Shown here: in pieces, positions 6,876 through 14,806 of the stretch
How positions within the stretch are numbered: position 1 is the stretch's first letter
Layout: each line of letters opens with the position of its first letter
Assembly (NCBI GenBank): GCA_041301185.1
Contig: JBFYSV010000012.1
Coordinates: forward strand, 1 to 29,519
Direction: 5' to 3'
Origin: JAQBDA01 sp041301185
GTDB taxonomy: Bacteria; Chloroflexota; Anaerolineae; Anaerolineales; UBA4823
Length of the DNA: 29,519 nt
The notes under the pieces: model-generated
What the model was told of the DNA's origin: nothing
The model's input: only the letters and a program-made list of their open reading frames with translations
The model's database searches: none
Position numbers and translations under genes: made by a program

Positions 6876-7591
6876 TTTTCTGTCAGCCGTCCCCAGACGA
6901 TCAAATCATCGCCAAGCCGATCATACCCCATCTCGTGGGGAGTTGGGGAAATCGTTACCCCGTTCTGCGCCGGTAACTGTACGGCGGGCAGGCCCCCCAG
7001 GAACAGCGGGGCAATGGTGATCACGAACTGGTCTACCAGGCGGCCGGTCAGGAAGCTGGTAATCACCCGCGAACCTCCTTCTACCATCAGGCTATCGATA
7101 CCCATATCTGCCAGTTTTGCCAGCAGGGAGGGCAAAGACAGGTCATTGTTCTCATCGGAGGGGATATCAAGCAGGCGGGCGCCTCGCGCCACCAGAGCAG
7201 CCTTCTTCTGCTGGTGAGCTTGATGATCGATTGGTCGTTGGTGAGTGGCGATCCAGGGGAGAGGTTCTCCCATGAGCAGTCTCGCCTGGAGCGGGAAGCG
7301 CAACTGCCCATCCAGCACCACCGGTTGGGGGTTGCGACCTTCGACCAGGCGGACTGTCAGGCGAGGGTCATCAGACAGGAGGGTGCCAACGCCGACCAGG
7401 ATTGCATCGTGGGCGGCGCGCAAGCGATGGGTCAGTTGCATAGCCTGGGGACCGCTGAGCGCGGTGGGTATCCCCCGGCGCAGACTCAGGCTGCCGTCCA
7501 GGCTTTGAGCGTAGCTTAACGTGACCAGCGGTCTTCCGTGTTCCTGACGAAAGTTCCTGGCATCAGCCAGCCACGCTTCAATGGGAACCAT
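6872..7591 (-). CDS. RibD C-terminal-type reductase (dihydrofolate-reductase fold), no deaminase domain
   Basis: 239 residues when started at the ATG at 7591, which has GGA nine bases upstream; an ATG at 7612 would add seven residues but has no visible ribosome site. The fold family is the NADPH-dependent riboflavin-specific reductase (RibD_C). Visible signatures are TLSYAQSLDGSLS near the N-terminus, the THRLRAAHDAILVGVGTL segment with SDDPRLTVR, MVEGGSRVI, and the C-terminal DQFVITIAPLFLGG. The zinc deaminase domain of bifunctional bacterial RibD is absent. Stand-alone reductases of this family in fungi and archaea reduce the ribosylamino pyrimidine made from GTP. It overlaps both neighbours (GTP cyclohydrolase II and the MDR gene), so it probably acts on the cyclohydrolase product rather than in ordinary riboflavin synthesis. 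Confidence 0.85.
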   Translation of the reverse strand: MVPIEAWLADARNFRQEHGRPLVTLSYAQSLDGSLSLRRGIPTALSGPQAMQLTHRLRAAHDAILVGVGTLLSDDPRLTVRLVEGRNPQPVVLDGQLRFPLQARLLMGEPLPWIATHQRPIDHQAHQQKKAALVARGARLLDIPSDENNDLSLPSLLAKLADMGIDSLMVEGGSRVITSFLTGRLVDQFVITIAPLFLGGLPAVQLPAQNGVTISPTPHEMGYDRLGDDLIVWGRLTEK

Positions 7592-8234
7592 TCTTGCCGT
7601 TCCCGTTGCCATTGGGCGCTGGGACAGTTACAACGGCTAGATCCAGCAGGTGATTCATGCGCTGTGCTTTGGTGAACAGGTAAAAAGCGTTATCCGGATG
7701 GATGGCAGATTCTAGAGCTACTCGTTCATCAACCAGGATACCCAACTCACCCAATCGCCTGATCTTATCTGGGTTATTGGTCAACAGGCGCACGGAGCGC
7801 ACCCTCAGATCTTGCAGAATATGGGCTGCAATCGAGTAATCGCGCTCATCTGCCTCATGACCCAGGACCAGGTTGGCTTCTACGGTATCGTAACCCTCGT
7901 CCTGTAAATTATAAGCGCGTAGCTTCTCCGCCAGCCCGATCCCGCGCCCTTCCTGGCGCAGGTAGACGATCACGCCCGCGCCTGCTTCAGCCACCAGCTG
8001 CATCGCCTGCTGCAATTGGTCTCCACAATCGCAGCGCCGCGAGCCGAGCACATCCCCAGTGAAACATTCGGAGTGCACCCGCACCAGCACTTTTTCCCGC
8101 CCGCGCACATCTCCCAGCACCAGCGCCAGATGCTCTTTGTCATCCAGGTTATTGGTGTACAGGCAGAGCTGAAACTCGCCGTGCTCGTTGGGGATGCGCG
8201 CGCATACTTTGCGCTCGACCGACAAATGTTTCAT
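7578..8234 (-). CDS. ribA: GTP cyclohydrolase II
   Basis: Opens the imidazole ring of GTP, giving 2,5-diamino-6-(5-phosphoribosylamino)pyrimidin-4-one, formate and pyrophosphate. The 218-residue stand-alone protein has the RVHSECFTGDVLGSRRCDCG block with zinc ligands Cys57, Cys68 and Cys70. LRQEGRGIGL (92-101) is the GTP-phosphate loop; RDYSIAAHIL carries Tyr133, and LLTNNPDKI (150-158) is the family signature. The short Asn/Gly-rich tail (208-218) overlaps the next gene. No DHBP synthase (RibB) domain is fused, and no ribB, ribE or ribH lies in the window, so this is probably not the main riboflavin locus. It is followed without a gap by the RibD-like reductase. The symbol is used for the enzyme family; a specialised paralogue is possible. 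Confidence 0.93.
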   Translation of the reverse strand: MKHLSVERKVCARIPNEHGEFQLCLYTNNLDDKEHLALVLGDVRGREKVLVRVHSECFTGDVLGSRRCDCGDQLQQAMQLVAEAGAGVIVYLRQEGRGIGLAEKLRAYNLQDEGYDTVEANLVLGHEADERDYSIAAHILQDLRVRSVRLLTNNPDKIRRLGELGILVDERVALESAIHPDNAFYLFTKAQRMNHLLDLAVVTVPAPNGNGNGKNGSH

Positions 8235-8273
8235 GAAATTTCTTAACCCTTTTCCATACGAACCAAATTCAAT

Positions 8274-8609
8274 CTATTTGCGCCCATCTAACCACAGCAA
8301 GACGATCAAGGCAACCTCGATGGCTTTCGTGATCAACCCGAGCGGGTCCATCTTGACGCCGTTGACCACAAAGTAACCGATGATGGTGACTGCTGCAAAG
8401 GCAATCAACAGCCAGCGAGTGATGTTGCGATAGCCGGCAAGCTGAGGCAAAAAGTACGCCACGAGTAGTATAAGGAAACCGGCAGCGTTCAGGATGAACA
8501 GCACCATCATTTGTGGATCCGGATACACAAAAGCCAATACCAGGTGAATCAGGGCGGTGGCGATCGTCAGGACAATGATTCCGATTTGCATTCCAGTAAT
8601 TTTGGGCAT
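8274..8609 (-). CDS. Small integral membrane protein, about four transmembrane segments
   Basis: 111 residues when started at the ATG at 8609, which has GGAG eight bases upstream; a TTG two codons earlier is less likely. The sequence is mostly hydrophobic with four likely membrane helices: about 8-28, 33-53, 61-82 and 91-107. Short charged or polar linkers include YRNITRW, and the tail is DGRK. I do not recognise a named family with confidence. It sits 25 bases after the flippase-like gene and 39 bases before ribA, so it is inside the operon. It might be an accessory subunit of the membrane enzymes upstream, but nothing in the sequence shows a function. Confidence 0.75.
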   Translation of the reverse strand: MPKITGMQIGIIVLTIATALIHLVLAFVYPDPQMMVLFILNAAGFLILLVAYFLPQLAGYRNITRWLLIAFAAVTIIGYFVVNGVKMDPLGLITKAIEVALIVLLWLDGRK

Positions 8610-8634
8610 GGTCAAATCTCCTAAAGAATATGGA

Positions 8635-9660
8635 TTAATCCCCTGCCTGGGAGGGCAGGCTGTTTACCGGTACACGTTGCACCAGCAGGGCGCTTATCCA
8701 CAACCCTATGCCGCCAAGCAGCAGGTCGCGCCCGCGAACCAGCAGGCTGATACTGATGCCGAGGGCGGGGTTGAACCCTAACGCCTCGAACATCAGCACC
8801 TGGCTGGCTTCCAGCGTCCCCAACCCGCCCGGCGAGGGGAGCATAAAGGCGATGCGCGCTGCGGTCAATAAGCTAATGACCTGGTATGCCTGCAGGTTGT
8901 ATCCGAGGAAGTACAGGCTGAGCCAGTACTCGAAGATGACCAACAGCCAGGTGAGCGCAGAGAGCAGGATAATCTGCAAGAAGGCCTTTGGACTGTGCCG
9001 GCAAAAGCTGGTCATGCGCTCTTCAGCCAACGCCAGCACCCGGCTCGTTTTCTGGACTGCCGGGTGCCAGGCCAGGCGGGCGGGGAGCAGGTGGATCAGG
9101 CGGGTGAGCGGCTGCTGGCCGAACCAGATGGCGGTCAGGTAGGCTGCCGGCAGGGCGAATAATACCGCGGCAGGCATAATCAGCGGCAGGGATAAATTAA
9201 CCTGGGCAACCTGGCTGCGCAAAACCACCCATACGCCCAGCAGGATGAAGCTGAAATTGGATAGCAGTTCCAGGATCTTGTCCATCGATACCGCCGCCAG
9301 CGCCGAGGGCGCAGGAACAGCGTGCCGCTCACGCGTCAGGTGAACCTGGAGCGGCTCGCCGCCAAATTGCGGGCCGGGAGTGAAATAGCTAATGCCAAAT
9401 CCTGCCAGCCGGTAAGCGATCAAGGAGATGAAGGGCAGTCGGCAGCCCAGGCTGCGCAGGATCACCCACCAGCGGCTGGTGAAGAGCAGCAAGACCGCGA
9501 GGTTTATCCCTGCCAGGATCAGGAGCTGCCCCAGGGTCAATGCGCTCAGGGTGGACCAGATTTCGCCCACCGGTATCTGGCGCAGCGCCCACCACAAGAA
9601 CGGTAAAGCCACTATCCATACCAGGTAGCGCGGTTTCCACAGCTTGCGCAGGGTGTTCAT
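8635..9660 (-). CDS. UPF0104/LPG-synthase transmembrane-region (flippase-like) protein
   Basis: 341 residues from an ATG (MNTLRKLW) that overlaps the CDP-alcohol phosphatidyltransferase stop as ATGA; a longer open frame to 9966 is a shadow of that gene. It has about eight hydrophobic helices. The family signature RLAGFGISYFTPGPQFGGEP (a G-x-x-x-x-x-PG-x-x-GGE pattern) is present at about residues 90-110. A second signature near the C-terminus reads LPSPGGLGTLEAS. These are features of the lysylphosphatidylglycerol synthase transmembrane region, where the domain flips lipids. The soluble aminoacyl-transferase domain of MprF is absent, so this is the stand-alone form. Linkage to a CDP-alcohol phosphatidyltransferase suggests it moves that enzyme's lipid product. 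That partnership is inference. Confidence 0.82.
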   Translation of the reverse strand: MNTLRKLWKPRYLVWIVALPFLWWALRQIPVGEIWSTLSALTLGQLLILAGINLAVLLLFTSRWWVILRSLGCRLPFISLIAYRLAGFGISYFTPGPQFGGEPLQVHLTRERHAVPAPSALAAVSMDKILELLSNFSFILLGVWVVLRSQVAQVNLSLPLIMPAAVLFALPAAYLTAIWFGQQPLTRLIHLLPARLAWHPAVQKTSRVLALAEERMTSFCRHSPKAFLQIILLSALTWLLVIFEYWLSLYFLGYNLQAYQVISLLTAARIAFMLPSPGGLGTLEASQVLMFEALGFNPALGISISLLVRGRDLLLGGIGLWISALLVQRVPVNSLPSQAGD

Positions 9661-10877
9661 GTGGGGCTCTCCCCAGGCCGCTCCCCGGCTCGGGAGAAGA
9701 TCAGCCGGTCTTCCGGTTTCCATAAGGACAACGCGCCGGTTCCCAGGTAAAGGATCGCTGTGTAAAGCAGGGCCAAAGCAATCTGGGCTGGAGTCAGGCT
9801 GGCGATCAGCTGCTGGATGCCTAACAGGCACAGCCCTACGATGCCAGCAACCCGCCCGCTCACCCCTAAAGCCAGAGTAACCAGTACCAGGCTCTGCAGA
9901 GCAATGAGCAGCAGGAGTCCTGTCTGCGATTGTGGTAATCTGGGTGCCAGTTGACCACTCAGCCACCCTGAATACAGGTCCAGAAAACGGTTCAGCTCTG
10001 CCAGGATCAGTATAACGGCCAGGAGGCGCAGCAGGATCGGTAGCCGGTCAAGGCTGAGGGCTTTTAGCCTGCCTTGTGAAGGGCGGTTTACAAATCGCAC
10101 ACCGCAAACCGTCAGCCAATCGAACCCAAACCCAATCAGGAAAGGCAGCGCGAACATTGCCGCTGCAATGTAAGTCCCGGGCGGGGTGAAGATGGGCATC
10201 AGGATAAAGAACAGGAAGCCCATCTGCACCCCGGCGAAAGCCCGCCGGCGCACGCTCGGTTGCAATTCGTGCACGGGGAGTCCCCGGCGCCGGCGCAGCC
10301 AGATGCCGACCAGGAAAATATATCGCGCCAGGGCAACCAGCAGATACCAGCCGGGCACCTGGCTGTATTGGATCGCCAGCAGCGAGGCAACCAGAACGCC
10401 CAGCCCGTCAAAGCTCATATCCAGGATTTCACCCAGGCGAGTCACTCGCTGAGCGCGCCGCGCCAGGAATCCATCCAGGAAATCTGCCAGGACTGCCAGA
10501 GTGTATAACCCTGCAGGCAGCCAGGCAATTCTGCCGGGAGGCCAGGGCAAGAACAAGAACCCAAGCAGGCAAGCGATCAAGACCCCACGCAGGATGGTCA
10601 TGCTGTTCCCGAAGCCGAAATCTGGCAGCAGGTGGTTTTCTTCCACCCGATAGTTGTATCTAAGGCCGCGCCACAGCACCCAAAGCAAGTAGAGCAGGCC
10701 CAGGCTGGCTTGGATAAGCCATTGCCTGGTAAAAGAGGGCTGCCAGTTGCCCTGGAGCAGAATATAGCCAGAAAGCAAGAACAGCGCGCTGAGGGTCGCA
10801 GTAATTGCCCAGCGACGCTGTAGACTGGAAAGCGCTGATCTTGGTTTGGGTTGCTGATGCATCATTTCTTCTGGCAT
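9657..10877 (-). CDS. CDP-alcohol phosphatidyltransferase family membrane enzyme
   Basis: 406 residues, longer than typical 200-residue family members. The catalytic CDP-AP signature is perfect: Asp132-x2-Asp135-Gly136-x2-Ala139-Arg140-x8-Gly149-x3-Asp153-x3-Asp157, in ADFLDGFLARRAQ through DMSFDGLG. It joins a CDP-activated moiety to an alcohol within the membrane. Hydrophobic segments occur throughout, including two N-terminal helices (about 24-42 and 54-70) before the catalytic region. A further multi-helix C-terminal half (about 270-390) has no motif I recognise. It is the first gene of the ten-gene operon and overlaps the flippase-like gene by four bases. Whether it makes an ordinary phospholipid or attaches a specialised headgroup cannot be decided from sequence. 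Confidence 0.85.
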   Translation of the reverse strand: MPEEMMHQQPKPRSALSSLQRRWAITATLSALFLLSGYILLQGNWQPSFTRQWLIQASLGLLYLLWVLWRGLRYNYRVEENHLLPDFGFGNSMTILRGVLIACLLGFLFLPWPPGRIAWLPAGLYTLAVLADFLDGFLARRAQRVTRLGEILDMSFDGLGVLVASLLAIQYSQVPGWYLLVALARYIFLVGIWLRRRRGLPVHELQPSVRRRAFAGVQMGFLFFILMPIFTPPGTYIAAAMFALPFLIGFGFDWLTVCGVRFVNRPSQGRLKALSLDRLPILLRLLAVILILAELNRFLDLYSGWLSGQLAPRLPQSQTGLLLLIALQSLVLVTLALGVSGRVAGIVGLCLLGIQQLIASLTPAQIALALLYTAILYLGTGALSLWKPEDRLIFSRAGERPGESPT

Positions 10878-10947
10878 TCTTCGTTTATATCCAATGTATT
10901 GATTATTACGGAAATATTCCCCGTATAGATTTCAAACTATGCAAATG

Positions 10948-10975
10948 ATTATCCAACCTTGGAGTCCCAGGACAA
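10948..10975 (-). promoter_or_regulatory. Possible promoter for the ten-gene operon
   Basis: On the minus strand TTGTCC (10975-10970) and GATAAT (10953-10948) are separated by 16 bases, matching four of six and five of six sigma-70 consensus positions. It lies about 70 bases upstream of the first gene's ATG. No stronger candidate was seen in 10878-11138, which otherwise holds only the hairpin at 10987-11013. Confidence 0.35.
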
Positions 10976-10986
10976 GATATGTAAAT

Positions 10987-11013
10987 AGAGATGAGCCGGC
11001 TTGTCTCATCTCT
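10987..11013 (-). terminator. 9-bp hairpin downstream of the ABC permease gene
   Basis: Arms AGAGATGAG (10987-10995) and CTCATCTCT (11005-11013) pair perfectly around a nine-base loop. Read on the minus strand it is followed by ATTTAC, which is only modestly T-rich. It lies 126 bases after the stop of the permease gene and before the putative promoter of the next operon. It could be a weak terminator or an operator. Confidence 0.35.
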
Positions 11014-11138
11014 CGGAAACTTTATCCATTATATCTTGATTTGGTGGGGGTGCTAGATTAGGCTGAGATTATAGAAGTGCGTGGAAACCGGCTGGATAAA
11101 CAGGTCGGATTGTCGGCTGAGATCAATTGCCAGCCAAC

Positions 11139-11981
11139 TCATAGATCCCGGCGGCTGAACTGGCGGATCGCAAGGTAGAGTGCACCGAACATGAAAACTC
11201 CAGCGTATAGGATCATTAGCGGGCTGGGCACCGAGTTGGTCGTGAAAGGAGAGAATCCCAAAGCAGCCACCACAGGAGATTGCATCTCGTAGGCTGCCCG
11301 TTTCCATAACGCTTCGCTGGGCATGATCAAGCTGCAAATCACCCCGATATTAATGGCAGTCTGGTTGTTCAACAACGAGCCAAACTGCTCGATCCAGCCG
11401 CCTATGAACGCGATTCCGTAGAGGCCAAACACAAGCACGCCGTTCGCCAGGGTGGATAGGAATGAGCCTCCCAGCAGCGATACGCTCAACAGCAATATGG
11501 CGTTGAAAGCCATCAGCGCCAGCCCGCGCAGGGGGTCGGGAGGGGCGTAGCCTGTGAGCAGGTAGGTGGTTGCCAGGACGCCTCCACCCATCAGCAGCAG
11601 GTAGAGCAAAAGCATGCCGGAGAAGCCCAGCCATTTTCCAATGACGATCTCCCAGCGCTGGAGGGGTTTGCTCACCAGGGTATGGATCGTTCCAGACGAG
11701 ATTTCGCCGGAAAGCGTGTCCACTGAGGTGAGGACTGCCATCATGATGGTCAAGAAATTCACCGCATAAAGACCCGCCATGAGTAAGAAATTATAGATCT
11801 CATTGAATTCCAATAATGGTTGGACACCTGCCTGCCGGGTGATATCTTTATCAATCTCGTTGAAGCCGATTCCGTAGACCACCAGGAAGACCACCCCCAG
11901 CAATAGCGCCACCCACAGAATCCAGCGCCGGGAGGCTTCACGAAAGGTCAGGCGGGCAATGGTGAAGGCGCTCGATTTCAT
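11139..11981 (-). CDS. ABC-2 type transporter permease
   Basis: 280 residues with six likely transmembrane helices, typical of ABC-2 permeases (NosY/ABC2_membrane_2 type). The N-terminal TIARLTFREASRRWILWV segment precedes the first helix. A conserved cytoplasmic stretch (DTLSGEISSGTIHTLVSKP followed by RWEIVIGKW) is the region that contacts the ATPase. The C-terminus ends in FSRRDL. The ATG overlaps the ATPase stop as ATGA, so the two proteins are translationally coupled and form one transporter, probably with homodimers of each subunit. It is the last gene of the sigma/anti-sigma/ABC operon. Substrate is unknown; export is the usual direction for ABC-2 permeases. Confidence 0.88.
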   Translation of the reverse strand: MKSSAFTIARLTFREASRRWILWVALLLGVVFLVVYGIGFNEIDKDITRQAGVQPLLEFNEIYNFLLMAGLYAVNFLTIMMAVLTSVDTLSGEISSGTIHTLVSKPLQRWEIVIGKWLGFSGMLLLYLLLMGGGVLATTYLLTGYAPPDPLRGLALMAFNAILLLSVSLLGGSFLSTLANGVLVFGLYGIAFIGGWIEQFGSLLNNQTAINIGVICSLIMPSEALWKRAAYEMQSPVVAALGFSPFTTNSVPSPLMILYAGVFMFGALYLAIRQFSRRDL

Positions 11982-12898
11982 AGTCCCCCGTCTGTGCCGA
12001 CGATTTCGATAAAAAGGTCTTCCAGGGAAACGTGCTGAGGCTGCAAAGAGAATACTTCGGCGCCATTTTCGACCAGGTAGCGATTGATTGCTGGAATATC
12101 CGCTTCACCTGGTAAAGTCAGGCTGAGATGCTCGCCGTCGAGGCGCACATTCCGGCTCCAGCGGGATAAGCCCGAGATTGCCTCCTGGCTAAGCTGGCGC
12201 AGGCGGATCTCTACACTCAACTCGCCTTCCAGGAGCGACTGCAACGGGCTGACCTGGAGCACTTCCCCGAACTTGATAAAGGCAACCCGGTCGCAGGTGA
12301 TTTCCACCTCGCTGAGCAGGTGCGAGTTGAGAAACACCGTTGTACCGCGCTGGCGTAGGTCGCGGATGATATCCCGCACCAGCCGGCGCCCTACCGGGTC
12401 CAGTCCCGAAGTAGGCTCATCCAGGATGACCAGCTCGGGCTCGTTCAGCAGGGATTGAGCCAGACCGATGCGCTGCAGCATGCCTTTAGAGAACTGGCGT
12501 AATTTTTTCGTGGCGTGCGGCGCCAGACCCACCAGGTCCAGCAATTCGGGAATCCGCTGGCGGCTGACTGGGGCGGGCATATGGTATAGGTCGGCATGCA
12601 GCTTGAGAAACTCGCTGGCGGTCAGCCAGTCGTGGAAGCGAAAGTGCTCCGGCAGAAAACCAACTTTGGCTCGCCCGCGATAGTCGCCGAGCGGCGAGCC
12701 GAGCAAGGTCCCCGCGCCGCCACTGGGCCGGGTGAGGCCCAGCAGCATTTTGACGACGGTGGTCTTGCCCGCGCCGTTGGGTCCCAGAAAACCAAAAACT
12801 TCCCCGCGCTCAACTTGCAGGGAAAGGTCCATAACGGCAACTTTATCGCCGTAGACTTTGCGCAACCCGTGGGTTTCAATGGCTAAGGAGGCAGGCAT
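11978..12898 (-). CDS. ABC transporter ATP-binding protein
   Basis: 306 residues. Walker A is GPNGAGKTT (39-47), the signature motif is the non-canonical FSKGM (136-140, replacing LSGGQ), Walker B with the catalytic glutamate is LVILDEP (Asp160, Glu161), and the D-loop SGLDP follows. About 80 C-terminal residues beyond the ATPase core resemble the regulatory tail of ABC-2 drug or antibiotic exporter ATPases. It is 79 bases after the anti-sigma gene and overlaps its permease. The cassette is likely the effector of the sigma system just upstream, for instance exporting a toxic compound or envelope component. The substrate is not predictable. Confidence 0.92.
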   Translation of the reverse strand: MPASLAIETHGLRKVYGDKVAVMDLSLQVERGEVFGFLGPNGAGKTTVVKMLLGLTRPSGGAGTLLGSPLGDYRGRAKVGFLPEHFRFHDWLTASEFLKLHADLYHMPAPVSRQRIPELLDLVGLAPHATKKLRQFSKGMLQRIGLAQSLLNEPELVILDEPTSGLDPVGRRLVRDIIRDLRQRGTTVFLNSHLLSEVEITCDRVAFIKFGEVLQVSPLQSLLEGELSVEIRLRQLSQEAISGLSRWSRNVRLDGEHLSLTLPGEADIPAINRYLVENGAEVFSLQPQHVSLEDLFIEIVGTDGGL

Positions 12899-12977
12899 GG
12901 TTAAAGCAAACAGATAAGCCTGGAGCCAGGTGCATTCATCTGGCTCCAGGTGGGCAGGTTACTATCGAATTAGATCA

Positions 12978-14153
12978 CTATTCCAGTGAATTCGCAAGCC
13001 GTAAGGCTGAGCTTCCATCCCCGGATCCGGTGATCGAGTAGAGGATGCCGTCCTTCACCCACACCAGCAGGTACTGGTCGGGGCGCTCCTCCGAATCCTG
13101 AACAATCAGGGTGCCATTAACCCCATCGATGGGGACTTCCCGGTAGGTGGTGCCGTAACGCGGGATGGGGATAACCAGGGTGGTGCTCCAATCGACGGTC
13201 TGAGCAAAGCTGGCGGCTTCCTCGGGCGACATGCCCATCAACTGCAGGTAGGCCTCGCCGATCTTGGGGATGTCCAACCCGGGTGGGGCAGTAATGGTGG
13301 GGCTGGGCATCTGCAGGAAGGTGGTGCAGTCCGGCAGATAGGGCATGCTCGGGTCATCCGGATCGAAACCCTGCTGTCGATCCTGCCCCGGGTCGAATTC
13401 GCAATCGCCGTACAGGGCAGTGACCCCGCTGGCAACGCTGACCTGTACCGTTGCACCGTCCAGCTCATCGGGCAGCTGGATATCGCTGCGCCCGATCTCT
13501 TCCAGCAGGGCGCGGGTCAGCTGCAGGTCAACATTGAAGGTGATCTCGCCGCCGGGTGTTACCTTCAAAGCGGGCGGGCTGTCCCAGCGGGTTGGCAGGC
13601 GCACCGGGATGCCCGCCAGCTGGCTGGCTTCATCGCGGTTGGCGGCATCTTGCGGCTCACCATGCTCCTCCACAACGACGTTGTCGGTGAACATCTGCTC
13701 CAGCTGGGTGGAGCTGCCAAGCTGCTCCGGCAGGTCCCCGGGGTTGACCTGCACAACGGTGAACTGCTGTACTCGGAACAAGCCGAGGAAGCTATTGGCA
13801 ATCGCCTGAACAGGTGGAAAAGCCAGGGCGACTGCCAGGACAAGCACCAACCCAATCGCTACCCAAACAGGCCGGTAGCGGCTTGAAAATATTTTTTGAC
13901 GCATGGTTAATTTCTCCTTTTCTGCAATTCGCGCTTGTAGGCGAGCGTGAGCGGTATTCGGTCTTAGACTCTGGAGATGAGGATCATCGATCATCGACAG
14001 GCGTGCGCTAACTTGCCTGGTTTGCCCGGCGACCTGCTCAGCCAGCTTTTGGCATTGCGGGCAGGATGCCAGGTGCGATCTCGCCTGCTCTTTTTGGGGA
14101 GCTGCCATCTCATTGTCCAGGTAGGTTCGGATGAGACCTTCCGTGAGGTGCAT
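12978..14153 (-). CDS. Zinc-binding anti-sigma factor with one transmembrane helix and large extracytoplasmic domain
   Basis: 391 residues. The N-terminal zinc-binding anti-sigma motif His27-x3-Cys31-x2-Cys34 (HLASCPQC) is visible. One transmembrane helix follows at about 94-113, with a Lys/Arg-rich stop on its cytoplasmic side. The remaining 275 residues are predicted outside, Asp/Pro-rich, and end with a DUF4367-like segment containing the YREVPIDGVNG and QYLLVWVKDGI pieces. The ATG has a GGAGG box five bases upstream and is ten bases after the sigma gene. It should hold the ECF sigma factor inactive at the membrane until the outer domain senses a signal. The signal is unknown. The large outer domain means it is more than a minimal ZAS protein. 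Confidence 0.88.
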   Translation of the reverse strand: MHLTEGLIRTYLDNEMAAPQKEQARSHLASCPQCQKLAEQVAGQTRQVSARLSMIDDPHLQSLRPNTAHARLQARIAEKEKLTMRQKIFSSRYRPVWVAIGLVLVLAVALAFPPVQAIANSFLGLFRVQQFTVVQVNPGDLPEQLGSSTQLEQMFTDNVVVEEHGEPQDAANRDEASQLAGIPVRLPTRWDSPPALKVTPGGEITFNVDLQLTRALLEEIGRSDIQLPDELDGATVQVSVASGVTALYGDCEFDPGQDRQQGFDPDDPSMPYLPDCTTFLQMPSPTITAPPGLDIPKIGEAYLQLMGMSPEEAASFAQTVDWSTTLVIPIPRYGTTYREVPIDGVNGTLIVQDSEERPDQYLLVWVKDGILYSITGSGDGSSALRLANSLE

Positions 14154-14163
14154 GAAAACCTCC

Positions 14164-14712
14164 TTACAGGGCTAAAAAAACCTCTTCGAATTCTCTCTCG
14201 GCGCGCACCAGCAGCGTTCCCACCGATCCGGGGGCAATGTCCAGCGCTTCAGCCAGCTCGGCGTAAGACAGGCCCGAGTAACGCAGCACCAGGAGCTGGG
14301 CCGAGCGCGGTTTCAAGCGCAGCAGCGCCTGGCGCACCTTCTGGATCTCCTGGGCTTTCTCTAGCTGCTCGGCGGGATCCCACTCGGGCTTCTCCTGCAG
14401 GTCATCCAGCATCGCCTGCGATTCATATTGCTGGCGGCGCTGCCGGGAGCGCAGGGCGTTGAAGCCCAGGTTGACTGCCACCCGGTACAGCCAGCCACCC
14501 ATGCCGCCCGGTTTCTCCAGCCTGGGATGGTGGCTGTATAGACGCCAGAAGGTCTCCAGAGCCAGGTCTTCGGCCTCTGCCCGCTCTCCAACCAGGCGGA
14601 AGAGCACAGCATATACCCGGGACCAATGCTCGTCGAAAGCATCCTCCAGCCAGGAGGAAGAGTCTTGGGCGCTCTCAGGCTTGATTTTTTCTGCAGTCAA
14701 TCTCAACGGCAA
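14164..14712 (-). CDS. ECF-type RNA polymerase sigma factor
   Basis: About 182 residues. Region 2 runs from about 22 to 92 with FDEHWSRVYAVLFRLVG, AEDLALETFWRLY and GWLYRVAVNLGFNALRSR, typical of core binding and -10 recognition. Region 4 runs from about 123 to 175 with LKPRSAQLLVLRYSGLSYAE and the DIAPGSVGTLLVRA helix-turn-helix for -35 recognition. Region 3 is missing, as in ECF sigmas. No in-frame ATG precedes region 2. The start is TTG at 14712, or TTG at 14706 or 14700; a GAGG six bases before the second TTG makes 14706 attractive. It directs transcription of a small regulon, probably including this operon. Its anti-sigma partner follows ten bases downstream. Confidence 0.9.
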   Translation of the reverse strand: MPLRLTAEKIKPESAQDSSSWLEDAFDEHWSRVYAVLFRLVGERAEAEDLALETFWRLYSHHPRLEKPGGMGGWLYRVAVNLGFNALRSRQRRQQYESQAMLDDLQEKPEWDPAEQLEKAQEIQKVRQALLRLKPRSAQLLVLRYSGLSYAELAEALDIAPGSVGTLLVRAEREFEEVFLAL

Positions 14713-14806
14713 CCTCAGCGCCAGCGGACGCGCTCATGAATATAAACACCGCTCGAGGCGATTATATGACAAAAAATTGGTCCAAAAGAGCGCTTTTGTG
14801 GGGTGA

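Noticed and set aside
7578..8234. ribA as evidence for a riboflavin operon
   Set aside because: No ribB, ribE or ribH is present, the reductase lacks its deaminase domain, and the neighbours are pterin-type and transferase genes.
9661..9966. Longer start of the flippase-like gene
   Set aside because: This stretch lies wholly inside the CDP-alcohol phosphatidyltransferase gene and encodes a low-complexity Arg/Pro-rich sequence; the ATG at 9660 with an ATGA overlap is better.
10878..11138. Small RNA or small gene in the 261-base gap
   Set aside because: Only a 9-bp hairpin and a weak promoter-like pair were seen; the short frames have no ribosome site or family features.
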